A DNA stretch of 41,490 nt from Sulfurovum sp. (GCA_002733215.1 NVUY01000019.1:20904-62393); one strand, 5' to 3'. Numbered from the stretch's first letter, positions 16,830-27,117 are shown. The notes: a model not told the origin generated them from the sequence alone. Numbers and translations: made by a program.

Positions 16830-17657
16830 TCACTTTAACGCTTCGAGTCTTTCGATTCTTTGTTCTGTGCTTGGGTGTGTAGAGAAGAGCTGCTTGAATG
16901 ACATATCTTTTCCTGTAAAGGGGTTGATGATGAACATATGTGCTGTTTGCGGGTCTGCATCGTGCATAGATATACCTCTGGCATAGTTATCCAGTTTAGC
17001 CAGACCACTTTGCAGCCATTCCGGATGTCCTGTCATGCGTGCAGCACCTTCATCTGCCATGAATTCACGGTTGCGACTCACAGTCATTTGTATGATACTT
17101 GCAGCCATAGGCATAATGAACATGAGTGCTAACATGACAATAAAGTTAGGTCTGTCTCTGCCTCCGCCAAAAAACATACCAAATTGTGCAAGCATTGCGA
17201 TGGCTCCGGCAATGGTAGCAGTCACAGTACCGATGAGCATATCATAGTGTTTGATGTGAGAGAGTTCATGGGCAATGACAGCTTCAACTTCCTCCGGGCT
17301 TAGAAGTTCAAGTAAACCTTCTGTCACAGCCACGGCAGCATTTTCATAATTTCTTCCCGTCGCAAAAGCATTGGGTTGCTGTTCAGGAATGATGTAGAGT
17401 GCGGGCATTGGCAAATTTGCACGCTCTGTCAGTCTCTCTACGATCTCATACAGTCCCGTAGCAGAGTTATGGTCTACCGGTATGGCATGGTAATGTTTGA
17501 GTATCTGTGTATCACTGTAGTAGTAGGCATAAAAATTCATCCCTCCTGCTGCAATGAATGCGATGATCATCCCAGTCTGCCCGGCGATCATTCCTCCAAA
17601 CCAGATAAAAAGCAGGGTAAGCCCTGTCATGAGGGCATAGGTTTTAAATTGTTCCAT
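16830..17657 (-). CDS. htpX: HtpX-type M48 membrane metalloprotease
   Basis: The 275 residues have two hydrophobic segments at the N-terminus, the zinc motif HELSH (130-134) with catalytic Glu131, a further hydrophobic pair, and the third ligand in [11 protein letters not shown] (E198 likely). HtpX acts in the inner membrane in quality control of membrane proteins. A decayed and rearranged fragment of an htpX gene lies at 19613-19692, fused to an SPFH-gene fragment. Confidence 0.92.
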   Translation of the reverse strand: MEQFKTYALMTGLTLLFIWFGGMIAGQTGMIIAFIAAGGMNFYAYYYSDTQILKHYHAIPVDHNSATGLYEIVERLTERANLPMPALYIIPEQQPNAFATGRNYENAAVAVTEGLLELLSPEEVEAVIAHELSHIKHYDMLIGTVTATIAGAIAMLAQFGMFFGGGRDRPNFIVMLALMFIMPMAASIIQMTVSRNREFMADEGAARMTGHPEWLQSGLAKLDNYARGISMHDADPQTAHMFIINPFTGKDMSFKQLFSTHPSTEQRIERLEALK

Positions 17658-17737
17658 ATCAATGATCCTATTTTTTATTTTAGTATAGCTTGTGAGTACA
17701 AATGAAAGGTAAATATCGCGTAGGCTATAATGAGGAG

Positions 17738-18373
17738 ATGAAATTTTTTATTTATAGTATATTATTGACTACAACACTGCTTTTTGCTAATTACAAGGCA
17801 ATGGTATCTCAAATCACTCCAGAGATAAAAAAACGAATGATAAAGGGAAATTCTTGGCGAAAAGGCTGTCCTGTTTCTCTTCAAAATTTGCGCTATCTCC
17901 AAGTGACACATAAGAACTTCTCCGCTAAAGATCAAAGAGGTGAGATCATTGTCCATAAAGATGTGGCATCCGAAGTAAGTCAAATTTTTAAAGAGTTGTA
18001 TGCCATAGGCTACCCTGTACACAAAATGAAACTCGTTTCAGACTACAAAGGAAATGATTGGCAGTCTATAGAAGCAGATAATACTTCAGCATTTAACTGT
18101 CGTAATGCTACGGGTTCCAAAAAATGGTCAAAACACTCTTACGGAAAAGCCATAGACATCAACCCTATCGAAAATCCTTATATTTCAAGAACTGGACGCA
18201 TTTCACATAAAGAGTCTTTACAATATAGAAAAAGAGTACATAAGAAATCCACGTCGGAAGATAAAGCACTACTGCTTAAAAGTGATAAAGCTACTAAGAT
18301 CTTTGAAAAGCATGGTTGGAAATGGGGTGGTGACTGGTCTGGAGTAAAAGATTATCAGCATTTTTACAAGTAG
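17738..18373 (+). CDS. M15-type peptidoglycan peptidase (VanY/endolysin-like), exported
   Basis: The zinc motif [13 protein letters not shown] (His, Asp) and the distal [10 protein letters not shown] (His) identify the M15_4 group, which cuts L-Ala-D-Glu or D-Ala-D-Ala bonds in peptidoglycan. From the ATG at 17738 the protein starts [17 protein letters not shown], a clear signal peptide. An upstream in-frame ATG at 17702 adds twelve residues. A GAGGAG touches the 17738 ATG, which is tight spacing, so the start is not certain. Likely periplasmic wall remodelling. Confidence 0.8.
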   Translation: MKFFIYSILLTTTLLFANYKAMVSQITPEIKKRMIKGNSWRKGCPVSLQNLRYLQVTHKNFSAKDQRGEIIVHKDVASEVSQIFKELYAIGYPVHKMKLVSDYKGNDWQSIEADNTSAFNCRNATGSKKWSKHSYGKAIDINPIENPYISRTGRISHKESLQYRKRVHKKSTSEDKALLLKSDKATKIFEKHGWKWGGDWSGVKDYQHFYK

Positions 18374-18471
18374 GCGTAAAACCTTGAGTACATAAAAGGA
18401 AAATTTTATGAATTAGACAAGATATAAGTTTTTTTTAATTACAATACTTGAAAATTAAAGGACTTAACATC

Positions 18472-18870
18472 ATGACTTCAATCTTCTTTTTCTTACTCTT
18501 TTTTCTTACTGCTGTGGCAGTTTTGATTCTCTTTCTTTATCTTTATGCAAAAGTCACACCCTATGATGACTATAAATTAATATTTGAAGAAAATAATGTG
18601 GCAGCAGCACTTGGTTTTGGAGGAGCTGTTTTAGGACTTTGTATCCCCTTATATTCTGCTTTGGTTAGCTCAGTTTCATATTTTGACTTTTTCCTTTGGG
18701 CACTTGTTGCGATGTCAGTTCAATTGCTCTTTGCCTATGGAGTGACCAAAAAGAAAGGCAAATTTTCATTTGAAAAACACATTGAAGAAGGCGTTGTATC
18801 TGCGGGAATACTCATGGCGTTTTTATCTATATCCATAGGACTGTTAAACGCAGGTTCCATGAGTTACTAA
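18472..18870 (+). CDS. DUF350 family membrane protein
   Basis: About 132 residues with four hydrophobic segments and the DUF350/YjfL-like pattern: a KVTPYDDYKLI loop, NNVAAALGFGGAVLGLCIPL, and EKHIEEGVVSAGILMAFLSISIGLLNAGSMSY. I chose ATG 18472 because AAAGGA lies upstream; a TTG eight codons earlier is a weaker choice. The family function is unknown. The next gene encodes a membrane-anchored protein on the same strand. Confidence 0.85.
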   Translation: MTSIFFFLLFFLTAVAVLILFLYLYAKVTPYDDYKLIFEENNVAAALGFGGAVLGLCIPLYSALVSSVSYFDFFLWALVAMSVQLLFAYGVTKKKGKFSFEKHIEEGVVSAGILMAFLSISIGLLNAGSMSY

Positions 18871-18951
18871 AACAGTATGAGTATTGTTATTAACAAACTG
18901 TTATTTATATTGCAGTAATATCGTGACGAAATAAAATATTAAGGAAATAAA

Positions 18952-19479
18952 ATGATTAAAAAAATACTTTTGGGCTTGCTTGCTTTAATTGTCGTTGGAG
19001 GAGGAATTTTCTTCTTCATGAACTCTACAGACAAATATGATCCAAGTAAATTCTCTGCTAAAGTAAGTGATGGGCTCAATGTAGGCTCAACTGTCAGTTT
19101 TACATTGCCAGACCAGTTTGATAAAGTTCATACTTTAGATGACAGTACAAAAAAGCTCATCTTGGTTTTCAAAAAAGATGCAGGACATGCAGTGAATGAA
19201 TTTTTGCAAAAACAAGAAGCGGATTACTTAACAAAAAGAAATGCTTTGTTTATAGCAGATATCAGCCCTATGCCAGTCATCATACGTAATGCATTTGCAC
19301 TTCCGGACTTAAGAAGTAGTTCGTATGTAATGTTGTTACTTTATGATGACGTGATAGTAAAACAATTTAAAGACGAAGAAAATATAGAAAAAATAGCTAT
19401 AGTTACGCTAGAAAACGCTGTTGTTAAATCAACACAATTTGTCTCCACAGAAGAAGAATTAAAAGCTGCACTTCAATAA
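18952..19479 (+). CDS. Membrane-anchored protein with a thioredoxin-like look, no CxxC
   Basis: The 175 residues have an N-terminal membrane segment (MIKKILLGLLALIVVGGGIFFF), then a soluble part with GSTVSFTLPDQFDKVHTLDD and KLILVFKKDAGHAVNEFL. This resembles the opening strands of peroxiredoxin or thioredoxin-like folds, but no catalytic CxxC or Cys is present. No function can be assigned. AAGGAA precedes the ATG. A perfect hairpin follows the stop. Confidence 0.75.
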   Translation: MIKKILLGLLALIVVGGGIFFFMNSTDKYDPSKFSAKVSDGLNVGSTVSFTLPDQFDKVHTLDDSTKKLILVFKKDAGHAVNEFLQKQEADYLTKRNALFIADISPMPVIIRNAFALPDLRSSSYVMLLLYDDVIVKQFKDEENIEKIAIVTLENAVVKSTQFVSTEEELKAALQ

Positions 19480-19480
19480 T

Positions 19481-19500
19481 AAACGTGAATTTTCACGTTT
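19481..19500 (+). terminator. Intrinsic terminator-like palindrome
   Basis: AAACGTGAA and TTCACGTTT form a perfect nine-base stem two bases after the stop of the anchored-protein gene, followed by ATTTCTT. It abuts the SPFH-gene remnant that begins at 19499 on the other strand. Confidence 0.7.
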
Positions 19501-19692
19501 ATTTCTTAAACACATTCCCCAAGATACCTTTAATCGCACCTTGCAAGTCTGCAGGGTAGATAACAAACTTGGAGTTTGGACTCTCTGAGATTTTTTCAAG
19601 TGAATTAATGTATCTGCCTCCGCCAAAAAAACATACCAAACTGTGCAAGCATTACGATGGCGCCGTCAATGGCATGATAATGTTTGAGCAGG
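19499..19692 (-). pseudogene. Chimeric remnant: htpX fragments fused to the 3' end of an SPFH gene
   Basis: Read on the minus strand, 19692-19613 contains two pieces matching htpX: around 17485-17502 (CAAACATTATCATGCC) joined to 17158-17216 (CAGTTTGGTATG), with an extra T that breaks the frame. It switches at 19612 into 114 bases matching the 3' end of the SPFH gene (21698-21811), with an intact in-frame stop. The SPFH part differs at five sites, all third codon positions. The remnant shows the junction of two genes that are now 4 kb apart. Confidence 0.85.
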
Positions 19693-19702
19693 AAAGTGTT
19701 TG

Positions 19703-21661
19703 CTAAAGAAACTCAACTCGGTTTTTACCATGTTTTTTAGCTTTATAGAGTGCAGCATCTGCTCTTGAAACTATAGTATTGATGTCATCATTTGATTGAT
19801 AGATGGATACACCAAAACTTGCTGTTTTATATTTTATTATAGAAAACGCATAGTTGCTTATGACTACTCTTAATATCTCTGCCAGTTTCAAAATAGCATC
19901 TTTATCTACATTTTCAACAATAATAAAAAATTCTTCTCCACCCCATCTACCTACGGTATCTGTTTCTCTAGAATTTTCTTTTAATAAATTTGCAAATTCA
20001 CATAAGACAGTATCACCTAGTTGATGACCATAGTTGTCATTTATCTGTTTGAACAAATCAATATCAATCATCATAACACCAAAAATAGTATGGTAACGTT
20101 TAGAATATTTCAGTTCATAGTTTAGTACTTCATTTATTTTAGCACGGTTGTATAAACCTGTAAGATAATCAGTCTGAGCCAAGACTTTTAGTTGTTTATT
20201 TTTCTCTTCAATTTGTATTGTTCTTTCTTTCACTTTTAACTCTAGTGTCTCATTACTTTTCAGTAATGCTAGTTCTTTTGCAATTATTTTTTTGCTTTTT
20301 TTATTAAGTTCACTTGCCATACGTAAAAAGTTTGTATTTAATTGATGAATTTCACTAATCTCAGTATCTAATAGATTACTATCTAAATTCAACGTCTCTA
20401 TATGTTTAGTTTGTGTTGCTAAATTAAGAATGGGTCCTACAATGGTTTTTGATACTTTACTTGATTGTTTTAACAAATAGTATAAGAGTAGAAATGAAAA
20501 AATGATTAAAAATAAGATAGCAAAATATCCTATTTTATTGGCAATATTTTTAAGTTTAGTGATAGAGGAAAAAACCTTGTTTCTCTCCACCAATATTATA
20601 AGTTTCCAATCGGCAGTAGGTACTGTTTGCTGTAAAGCCACGTATTTTTTCTCTTTAATATCAAAATTCACCGTATTTATATTATTTTGTAGTAATTTTT
20701 TTAGCTGTATGGCAAATGGGTTTTTGTTTTTAAAGAGATTGAATTTTTTAGGCTTATTGACTGTTTGCGTAATGGCATTTGAATAAGAGTGACTTTTTAA
20801 TTCTTTGAGATTTAAAAGTTCTTCAATGCTTTTAGGCATGGCCAGTATCATCCCTTCTTTATCTACCATAAAGATTTTTGCATCATAATGCAGTTTTGTA
20901 TTAAGCATGTTTTTTACAAAAGTATCGATGGTAATATCAAGACCACTTACTCCCTCTAAAAAGCCATTGTTATAAATAGGGACGATACAAGAGAGCATCC
21001 ATCCCTTGCCAGCAGGGTCTAAGTATGCACCAGTCCAAACAGGTTTTTTGTCTGGGTTATGCTTTTTGTCTGCTAAATAATAAAAGTTATAATCTTCCAT
21101 ATGAATATGTTTTCCATACTGTTCATACACTTTATCAATGTATGGATAGAGTCTGTTCATATTATCGTAACTATTGAAATATGCAGCAGTAATCATCGGA
21201 TTTGTATCGACGATACTTTTAAAAGTTAAATCCATATTTTCCGTGAAAATAGCCTTGTTTTTTTCCTCTTGACCTATGGGTGTTTTTGAAGAGTAGTAGA
21301 GGCTAGAGCCATCTTTATTGGTTTTATAAAACACACCATTTTCCGCTATATTAAATTGGGCTAATGATCTGTTTATATTTAGAGTTTTGTATTTAAACAG
21401 ATTTGCATGCTCTTTTTGAAGTATCGTAGCCAGTTTTGAAATGTTAGATAAGGTTTGATTGATAGTGTTGGCTTCATTTTTTAAAATAGTGTTACTGTAA
21501 ATTTTAGAATTTTCTAAAAGAATAGTCGTATTTTTTTCTAATATAAGTGAGTTGGTGGCAAAATATAATACCAGTAACGCCACTTCTATTATAAATATTG
21601 GCAATAGTGAAAATTTGACAAAATTATTTGATAAAATTGTCTTTAATTCTTTGTGCTGCAA
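19703..21661 (-). CDS. Cache-HAMP-GGDEF diguanylate cyclase
   Basis: The 652 residues have an N-terminal membrane helix, a periplasmic sensory part of about 300 residues with dCache-like segments (WTGAYLDPAGKGWMLSCIVPI, GVSGLDITIDTF), a second membrane helix near residue 390, a HAMP-like and coiled-coil linker, and a C-terminal GGDEF domain with DYLTGLYNR, MIDIDLFKQINDNYGH and the active RWGGEEF. It should make cyclic di-GMP. The start is TTG 21661 with AGGA seven bases upstream. The gene lies between the intact SPFH gene and an SPFH-gene remnant, as if inserted. Confidence 0.9.
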   Translation of the reverse strand: MQHKELKTILSNNFVKFSLLPIFIIEVALLVLYFATNSLILEKNTTILLENSKIYSNTILKNEANTINQTLSNISKLATILQKEHANLFKYKTLNINRSLAQFNIAENGVFYKTNKDGSSLYYSSKTPIGQEEKNKAIFTENMDLTFKSIVDTNPMITAAYFNSYDNMNRLYPYIDKVYEQYGKHIHMEDYNFYYLADKKHNPDKKPVWTGAYLDPAGKGWMLSCIVPIYNNGFLEGVSGLDITIDTFVKNMLNTKLHYDAKIFMVDKEGMILAMPKSIEELLNLKELKSHSYSNAITQTVNKPKKFNLFKNKNPFAIQLKKLLQNNINTVNFDIKEKKYVALQQTVPTADWKLIILVERNKVFSSITKLKNIANKIGYFAILFLIIFSFLLLYYLLKQSSKVSKTIVGPILNLATQTKHIETLNLDSNLLDTEISEIHQLNTNFLRMASELNKKSKKIIAKELALLKSNETLELKVKERTIQIEEKNKQLKVLAQTDYLTGLYNRAKINEVLNYELKYSKRYHTIFGVMMIDIDLFKQINDNYGHQLGDTVLCEFANLLKENSRETDTVGRWGGEEFFIIVENVDKDAILKLAEILRVVISNYAFSIIKYKTASFGVSIYQSNDDINTIVSRADAALYKAKKHGKNRVEFL

Positions 21662-21697
21662 TGAATGATCCTAATTATATACTTTAGTAAAAGATTT

Positions 21698-22561
21698 TTA
21701 CTTTTTAAACACATTCCCCAACATACCTTTAATTGCTCCTTGCAAGTCTGCAGGGTAGATAACAAACTTGGAGTTTGGACTCTCTGAGATTTTTTCAAGT
21801 GAATTAATGTAACGGTCACCCAGTAAGAACATAGCAGGCAACTCTTTGTCCTGGATGTTGTCACTTATCATTCTGATGGCTTCGGCTGAAGCATTTGCTA
21901 AAACGATCTGTGCTTTGGCTTCACGCTCGGCAGCGGCCAGTTTACCGTCTGCTTCCAGGATGGCAGCATTTTTGTTACCTTCTGCAGTGGTTTCGATGGC
22001 ACGTCTTTCACGTTCTGCAGCAGCCTGTCTCTCCATAGAGTCTTGCATGGAAGCAGAGGGAGAGATGTCTTGTATCTCTACAGATTTTACGGTCACACCC
22101 CAGTCCGCAACATCATCAACTATCTGGTCTTTGAGTCTGGTTTTAATCTGTTCACGATTTGACAGTGCTTCATCAAGTGTCATTTCACCTAGGATGGAAC
22201 GCAGTGTGGTCATGACAAGCTGTTGTATGGCCAGTCTGAAATCTTCTATCCCGTAAAGTGCATCTCTGGGGTTGGTGACACGTATAAAGGCTACAGCATT
22301 GGTTAAGATAACGGCATTGTCTCTGGTGATGACCTCTTGTTGAGGTATGTCTAAGATGATGTCTCTGGTGGTGATCTTTTGGCGAACAGCTTCAATATAG
22401 GGAACAATGATATTAAGTCCGGGGTTGAGTGTACGTGAAAATTTCCCAAGTCTTTCTACCACCCACTCTTCACCCTGGGGAACGATGTTGATACCCTTGT
22501 AAAAGGTGATGATGATAGCAACTACGATAACAATGACGATGTTTAATGCTTCTATTTCCAT
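21698..22561 (-). CDS. SPFH/stomatin-like membrane protein (slipin/QmcA type)
   Basis: The 287 residues have an N-terminal membrane segment, then NIVPQGEEWVVERLGKFSRTL and ALSNREQIKTRLKDQI typical of the stomatin/prohibitin domain, and a C-terminal coiled coil rich in Ala/Glu. With its neighbour nfeD, 10 bp away on the same strand, it forms the common slipin-NfeD pair that organises membrane microdomains. Its last 114 bases are duplicated, with five silent-type changes, at 19499-19612. Confidence 0.92.
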   Translation of the reverse strand: MEIEALNIVIVIVVAIIITFYKGINIVPQGEEWVVERLGKFSRTLNPGLNIIVPYIEAVRQKITTRDIILDIPQQEVITRDNAVILTNAVAFIRVTNPRDALYGIEDFRLAIQQLVMTTLRSILGEMTLDEALSNREQIKTRLKDQIVDDVADWGVTVKSVEIQDISPSASMQDSMERQAAAERERRAIETTAEGNKNAAILEADGKLAAAEREAKAQIVLANASAEAIRMISDNIQDKELPAMFLLGDRYINSLEKISESPNSKFVIYPADLQGAIKGMLGNVFKK

Positions 22562-22571
22562 ATAATATTCC

Positions 22572-23030
22572 TTAAGATTTTATTGGTTCAACTTCTATAA
22601 GTTGTCCATTGATCTGTACGATCTGTACGCGTGTGTCTTTGTCTATATCTACTTTAGAGATGGCATGCCAGGAAGTATTACCAAGAACCGGAGTGTCGAA
22701 GGTGACTTTTCCTCTGCTGTGCGGCTGTATGTCTTCCATGACGATGCCAAGAGTGTCGAGTCTGTAGTTAGACTGCCCACTGTCAGTGAGGGGAGGTTCT
22801 CTAAACCACTTAAACCAGGCAGCAATAGCAAGTATGGAGAGCAGCATCCAGATACTAAGCTCCAGGGTAAAAGAGATATCTATAAAAGTATCGAGTATAC
22901 CTACGATGATCGCAGCAACACCCAGTCCGAGCATAAAGAAAGTACCTGTGCTCATTTCTAATGTAAGCAGAATAATTCCAAATACGATCCAGTGCCACCA
23001 CAAGACCGATTCATTGAGAACTTCGATCAT
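22572..23030 (-). CDS. NfeD-like membrane protein
   Basis: The 152 residues have an N-terminal hydrophobic half with three or four membrane segments and a C-terminal OB-fold-like part (GKVTFDTPVLGNTSWHAISKVDIDKDTRVQIVQING), the short NfeD form without a protease domain. It is transcribed ahead of the SPFH gene. Its ATG follows AAGGAG on the minus strand. It partners stomatin-like proteins in membranes. Confidence 0.88.
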   Translation of the reverse strand: MIEVLNESVLWWHWIVFGIILLTLEMSTGTFFMLGLGVAAIIVGILDTFIDISFTLELSIWMLLSILAIAAWFKWFREPPLTDSGQSNYRLDTLGIVMEDIQPHSRGKVTFDTPVLGNTSWHAISKVDIDKDTRVQIVQINGQLIEVEPIKS

Positions 23031-23114
23031 TAATACTCCTTAATTTTTCTTGAAATCTATTATATCATAAAAGAATAATGCCTCGAAAAGTGATGATAAT
23101 AAGTATTATTTGGG

Positions 23115-23120
23115 TATAAT
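23115..23120 (+). promoter_or_regulatory. Candidate -10 element of ilvC
   Basis: TATAAT preceded by TGGG and a T-rich stretch, 33 bases before the ilvC ATG. No clear -35 is present, as is usual for the housekeeping promoters of Campylobacterota. AAGGA seven bases before the ATG is the ribosome site. Confidence 0.65.
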
Positions 23121-23149
23121 CGCGAAAATTTTCAATTCATGAAGGATAA

Positions 23150-24178
<1,029 letters not shown>

Positions 24179-24295
24179 TCTTTTCGTCGATTTGCATCCA
24201 TCTTTGAATGATGGGTGCGGTCAGCTACGATTTGTAGCCTCTCTTACCCAAACATTCAAACCTAAATACAACTCAACAAAAATCTTAAATCTCTT
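24179..24295 (+). repeat. Repeated two-hairpin intergenic element, copy 2
   Basis: Hairpin 1 pairs GCATCCATC (24194-24202) with GATGGGTGC (24210-24218). Hairpin 2 pairs GCTAC (24224-24228) with GTAGC (24234-24238). CAACAAAAATCTT closes the element. Order and spacing match copy 1 at 13606. The stem of hairpin 2 differs on both sides yet still pairs, which supports selection on RNA structure. The element starts at the ilvC stop. Confidence 0.65.
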
Positions 24296-24342
24296 AGCTG
24301 ATTAAAACTAAATATTTAAGAAATAATCAAAATTTAAAACTA

Positions 24343-25440
24343 GTGAACTTTATGGCACCTCAACCTAAAAAAAGAAATTCAAAATCTTCTACACAAAAGA
24401 AAAAAACGACTGCAAAAAAAACACTGCTAAATAAAAGAACCCGTAAAAAAACAACAAAAAAACCTAATCCTAAAAAACATATTTTTATTGTTCTGGGTGT
24501 TTTTTTGATGATATCATTGGTGACGTTTGGATATTTTCTTGGGCAGTATGATATGAAAAATGGTCAGACTCCTATGTCACAGGTCTATAAGACGCATGAT
24601 GCAGAGAATAAAAAGAAACTTTTGGATGATCTGTCTAACATTAAAACTCAAAAACCTAAAGAAAAAAAAGAGACCTCACTTTCTAAAGTGCCTCTTGTAG
24701 CAAAAGTAGAAACAAAAGTGAAAGAGAAGAAGAAAAAACCTCAGGCAGTCAAAAAACAGAAAAACACCAGCTTGGCATCCCTTAGCGGAAAACCAAAACT
24801 GGTGATCATCATCGATGATGTTTCCTCTTCTGCGCAATTAAAACGTATCAAGGCACTGGACATTAAGGTGACACCTTCTATCTTTCCTCCTTCCGAACTT
24901 TCTATGAAAAGTCATAGATTGGCTAAAGGCTTAAAACATTATATGATCCATTTACCTTTGGAGTCCGGCAGCAAACAGTTCAATAAACAGTATAAGACGC
25001 TCAAAACAACGTTCACTAAAGCGCAGATAGAAACCAGAGCAAAAGAATTACGCAAACTTTTTCCTACGGCACGCTACATCAATAATCATACGGGTTCTGT
25101 CTATACGAATGATTATAAGGCGATGCAGACACTCTATGCCGCACTTCGTGCAGAGGGATTTGTTTTTGTAGACAGTCGGACCATTGCTTCTACCAAAGTA
25201 CCTAAGATAGCAGCTAAAGTTGGTGATGCCTATGTAGGAAGAGATATCTTTATAGACAATGAACACACTGTGCCTTACATTCATGCACAGCTCCGAAGGG
25301 CAGTGACTATGGCCAAGAAAAAAGGTTATGCCATTGCTATAGGACATCCGCATAAAATGACAATGAAGGCACTGGCAAGTGCAGGAAGTATTTTTAAAGA
25401 GGTAGAGCTTGTATATATTGACGAGATCTATAAGAACTAA
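24343..25440 (+). CDS. Divergent polysaccharide deacetylase family protein (YibQ-like)
   Basis: The 365 residues open with a highly basic Lys/Thr-rich N-terminus, one membrane helix (HIFIVLGVFLMISLVTFGYFLG), a Lys/Glu-rich linker, then from about residue 148 the domain KPKLVIIIDDVSSS, MIHLPLESGS, NNHTGSVYTND, FVDSRT and IAIGHPHKMTMKAL, which matches the divergent polysaccharide deacetylase family. Substrate unknown; it probably acts in the periplasm. The frame opens with GTG 24343, with an ATG three codons later; neither has a strong ribosome site. Confidence 0.85.
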   Translation: MNFMAPQPKKRNSKSSTQKKKTTAKKTLLNKRTRKKTTKKPNPKKHIFIVLGVFLMISLVTFGYFLGQYDMKNGQTPMSQVYKTHDAENKKKLLDDLSNIKTQKPKEKKETSLSKVPLVAKVETKVKEKKKKPQAVKKQKNTSLASLSGKPKLVIIIDDVSSSAQLKRIKALDIKVTPSIFPPSELSMKSHRLAKGLKHYMIHLPLESGSKQFNKQYKTLKTTFTKAQIETRAKELRKLFPTARYINNHTGSVYTNDYKAMQTLYAALRAEGFVFVDSRTIASTKVPKIAAKVGDAYVGRDIFIDNEHTVPYIHAQLRRAVTMAKKKGYAIAIGHPHKMTMKALASAGSIFKEVELVYIDEIYKN

Positions 25441-25540
25441 CATACACTCCAGGGCATTTTCTCTTTTCAAAAGTATGACAATATGACATATTTTTATCAG
25501 ACTTGCCTGGGATCTGTTATGATTGTTAAAAAGGTCATTT

Positions 25541-26317
25541 ATGAGTCACATACTCTCTTTACATATCCCTCAGTTAGAGGTCATGAAAAAATATCCTTCT
25601 GAACTTTTTTACACGGGAGATCTGGCTCTTTTGAATCGTCCCAAGGTTTCAATAGTGGGTACGAGAAGACCATGCAACTACACCCGACAGTTCACTTATA
25701 GTTTGGCTAAAGCTCTGGCTTCCCGAGGGGTATGTGTGGTGAGTGGTGCTGCTATGGGCGTCGATGCCATAGCACATGAAGGTGCAGGAGCTGACAATAC
25801 CATAGCGGTTGTGGCAAACGGGCTGAATATACGTTATCCTGTACTCAATAAAAATCTTATAGAAGAGATAGAGAACAGGGGTCTGGTGCTAAGTCAGTTC
25901 AATGACGGTTTCAGGGCCACAGGTTGGAGCTTCGTGGTGCGCAATGAACTGGTAGTTGCTCTTGGAGACATACTCATCGTTACAGAAGCAGCATTGGACA
26001 GTGGTTCTATGCGTTCGGCGGAGTATGCCTTGAAGATGGGTAAAGAGATATTTGTTCTGCCTCAGAGGCTCGGTGAGAGTTCCGGAACAAATTTTTTACT
26101 TAATGAGGCTAAAGCGACAGCCATACACGACATAGAAAGCTTTGTTTCGCGTTTTGGTCAGGTGGCACAAAGCTCTGTAGAGAAAGATGATTTCTTTTAT
26201 TTTTGTCAAACCATTCCCACTTTTGATGAAAGTCTTAAAAAGTTTGGAGAGAGGGTATATGAGGCAGAACTTGAAGGGATGATCACGATACAAAATGGTA
26301 TCGTGAGATTAAGTTAA
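25541..26317 (+). CDS. dprA: DNA-processing protein DprA
   Basis: About 258 residues with the Rossmann-like SMF domain: VSIVGTRRPCNYTRQFTYSLAKAL, VSGAAMGVDAIAHEGA, TIAVVANGLNIRYPVLN and FVVRNELVVALGD. DprA binds incoming single strands and loads RecA during natural transformation. I chose ATG 25541 with AAAAAGG nine bases upstream; a TTG six codons earlier is less likely. In many Campylobacterota dprA is followed directly by ruvX; here ruvX lies 2.1 kb away, inverted. Confidence 0.93.
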   Translation: MSHILSLHIPQLEVMKKYPSELFYTGDLALLNRPKVSIVGTRRPCNYTRQFTYSLAKALASRGVCVVSGAAMGVDAIAHEGAGADNTIAVVANGLNIRYPVLNKNLIEEIENRGLVLSQFNDGFRATGWSFVVRNELVVALGDILIVTEAALDSGSMRSAEYALKMGKEIFVLPQRLGESSGTNFLLNEAKATAIHDIESFVSRFGQVAQSSVEKDDFFYFCQTIPTFDESLKKFGERVYEAELEGMITIQNGIVRLS

Positions 26318-26330
26318 GAGGGTTACTTTG

Positions 26331-26843
26331 TTATTTTGAAAGTTGTGAGATAAGTTCTTCAAGTGATTCTTCCGGAAGCATACCGGCTTGAACAAACTGT
26401 ACATCACCTTTGGTATCGAGTGCTACGAGGAAAGGAATACTCCCCTTCCACTGTGCTCTTTGCTGGATATAGCTAACAAGTTCAGATGCCTTTTCTTCCG
26501 CTACAACGATGTAGTTTATCCCTTTCTCTTTTGCAAATTTTACAGTTTGTGCATTATTATACCCTTGTACTTCAATAGCTACGATGGCAAATTTATCTTT
26601 ATGCTTGGCTTGTAGTTTGTTCAAGTGTGGGATCGATGCTAAACATGGAGGACATTTATGTCCGAAAAATTCTAAAAAGATCACTTTTCCTTCAAGACCT
26701 TTGATCGTAAGTCCTTGCTCTGTACCTGTCACATCATAGGTTTTTCCTGTTACATCAGTCATTTTCATTTTAACGGTTTCATCAGCTTGTGTAATGGTTA
26801 AGAGCGAAAAAAGCAGAAGAGTCACTGTAAGTAGTTTTTTCAT
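26331..26843 (-). CDS. TlpA/ResA-like periplasmic thioredoxin
   Basis: The 170 residues have a signal peptide, MKKLLTVTLLLFSLLTITQA, and a thioredoxin fold with active site C64-P-P-C67 (GHKCPPCLASIPHLNKL) and the cis-Pro segment GSIPFLVALD. It would reduce or maintain thiols in the periplasm, for example in cytochrome c maturation. It converges with dprA at a 13-bp gap. Confidence 0.88.
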   Translation of the reverse strand: MKKLLTVTLLLFSLLTITQADETVKMKMTDVTGKTYDVTGTEQGLTIKGLEGKVIFLEFFGHKCPPCLASIPHLNKLQAKHKDKFAIVAIEVQGYNNAQTVKFAKEKGINYIVVAEEKASELVSYIQQRAQWKGSIPFLVALDTKGDVQFVQAGMLPEESLEELISQLSK

Positions 26844-26929
26844 AAATAAACCTTTATATTAATTCTTACAAGTATACACTAAGCAAGGTGTGAAAATCGT
26901 GTAATTGCTGTGATTTAGTGATGAAGAAT

Positions 26930-27034
26930 TTTCAAAGAGCATCTTTGGGACGAAAAGGAGGAAAATGTTTAAAAGGAGACCTAAAATAATTTATATAAGG
27001 GAGGGGGTATTTTAGGATCCCTAGATGCTCTTGT
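26930..27034 (-). ncRNA. Candidate structured small RNA with anti-Shine-Dalgarno loops, copy 1
   Basis: An outer ten-base stem joins 26935-26944 (AAGAGCATCT) to 27023-27032 (AGATGCTCTT). An inner nine-base stem joins 26980-26988 (CCTAAAATA) to 27008-27016. Read on the minus strand, unpaired parts carry CCCCCUCCC, GUCUCCUUUU and UUCCUCCUUUU, complementary to Shine-Dalgarno sequences. A candidate -10 (TATACT on the minus strand, 27046-27041) lies seven bases before the predicted 5' end, preceded by a box shared with copy 2. No open frame fits. Orientation is inferred. Confidence 0.6.
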
Positions 27035-27117
27035 AAGCACAGTATACTAGTATAAGGTTAACTGAATATTAATAAAATGTATACTTATGAATTATTTATC
27101 TTGTGAGTGTCGTCAGT

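Noticed and set aside
18408..18416. Start-stop mini-frame ATG AAT TAG after AAAAGGA
   Set aside because: It has a good ribosome site but only two codons; no evidence that it regulates the DUF350 gene.
25448..25512. CCAGGGCA / TGCCTGG possible closing stem before dprA
   Set aside because: The stem is imperfect, there is no CCUCC segment and no GTTAAC box, so it was not added to the RNA family.
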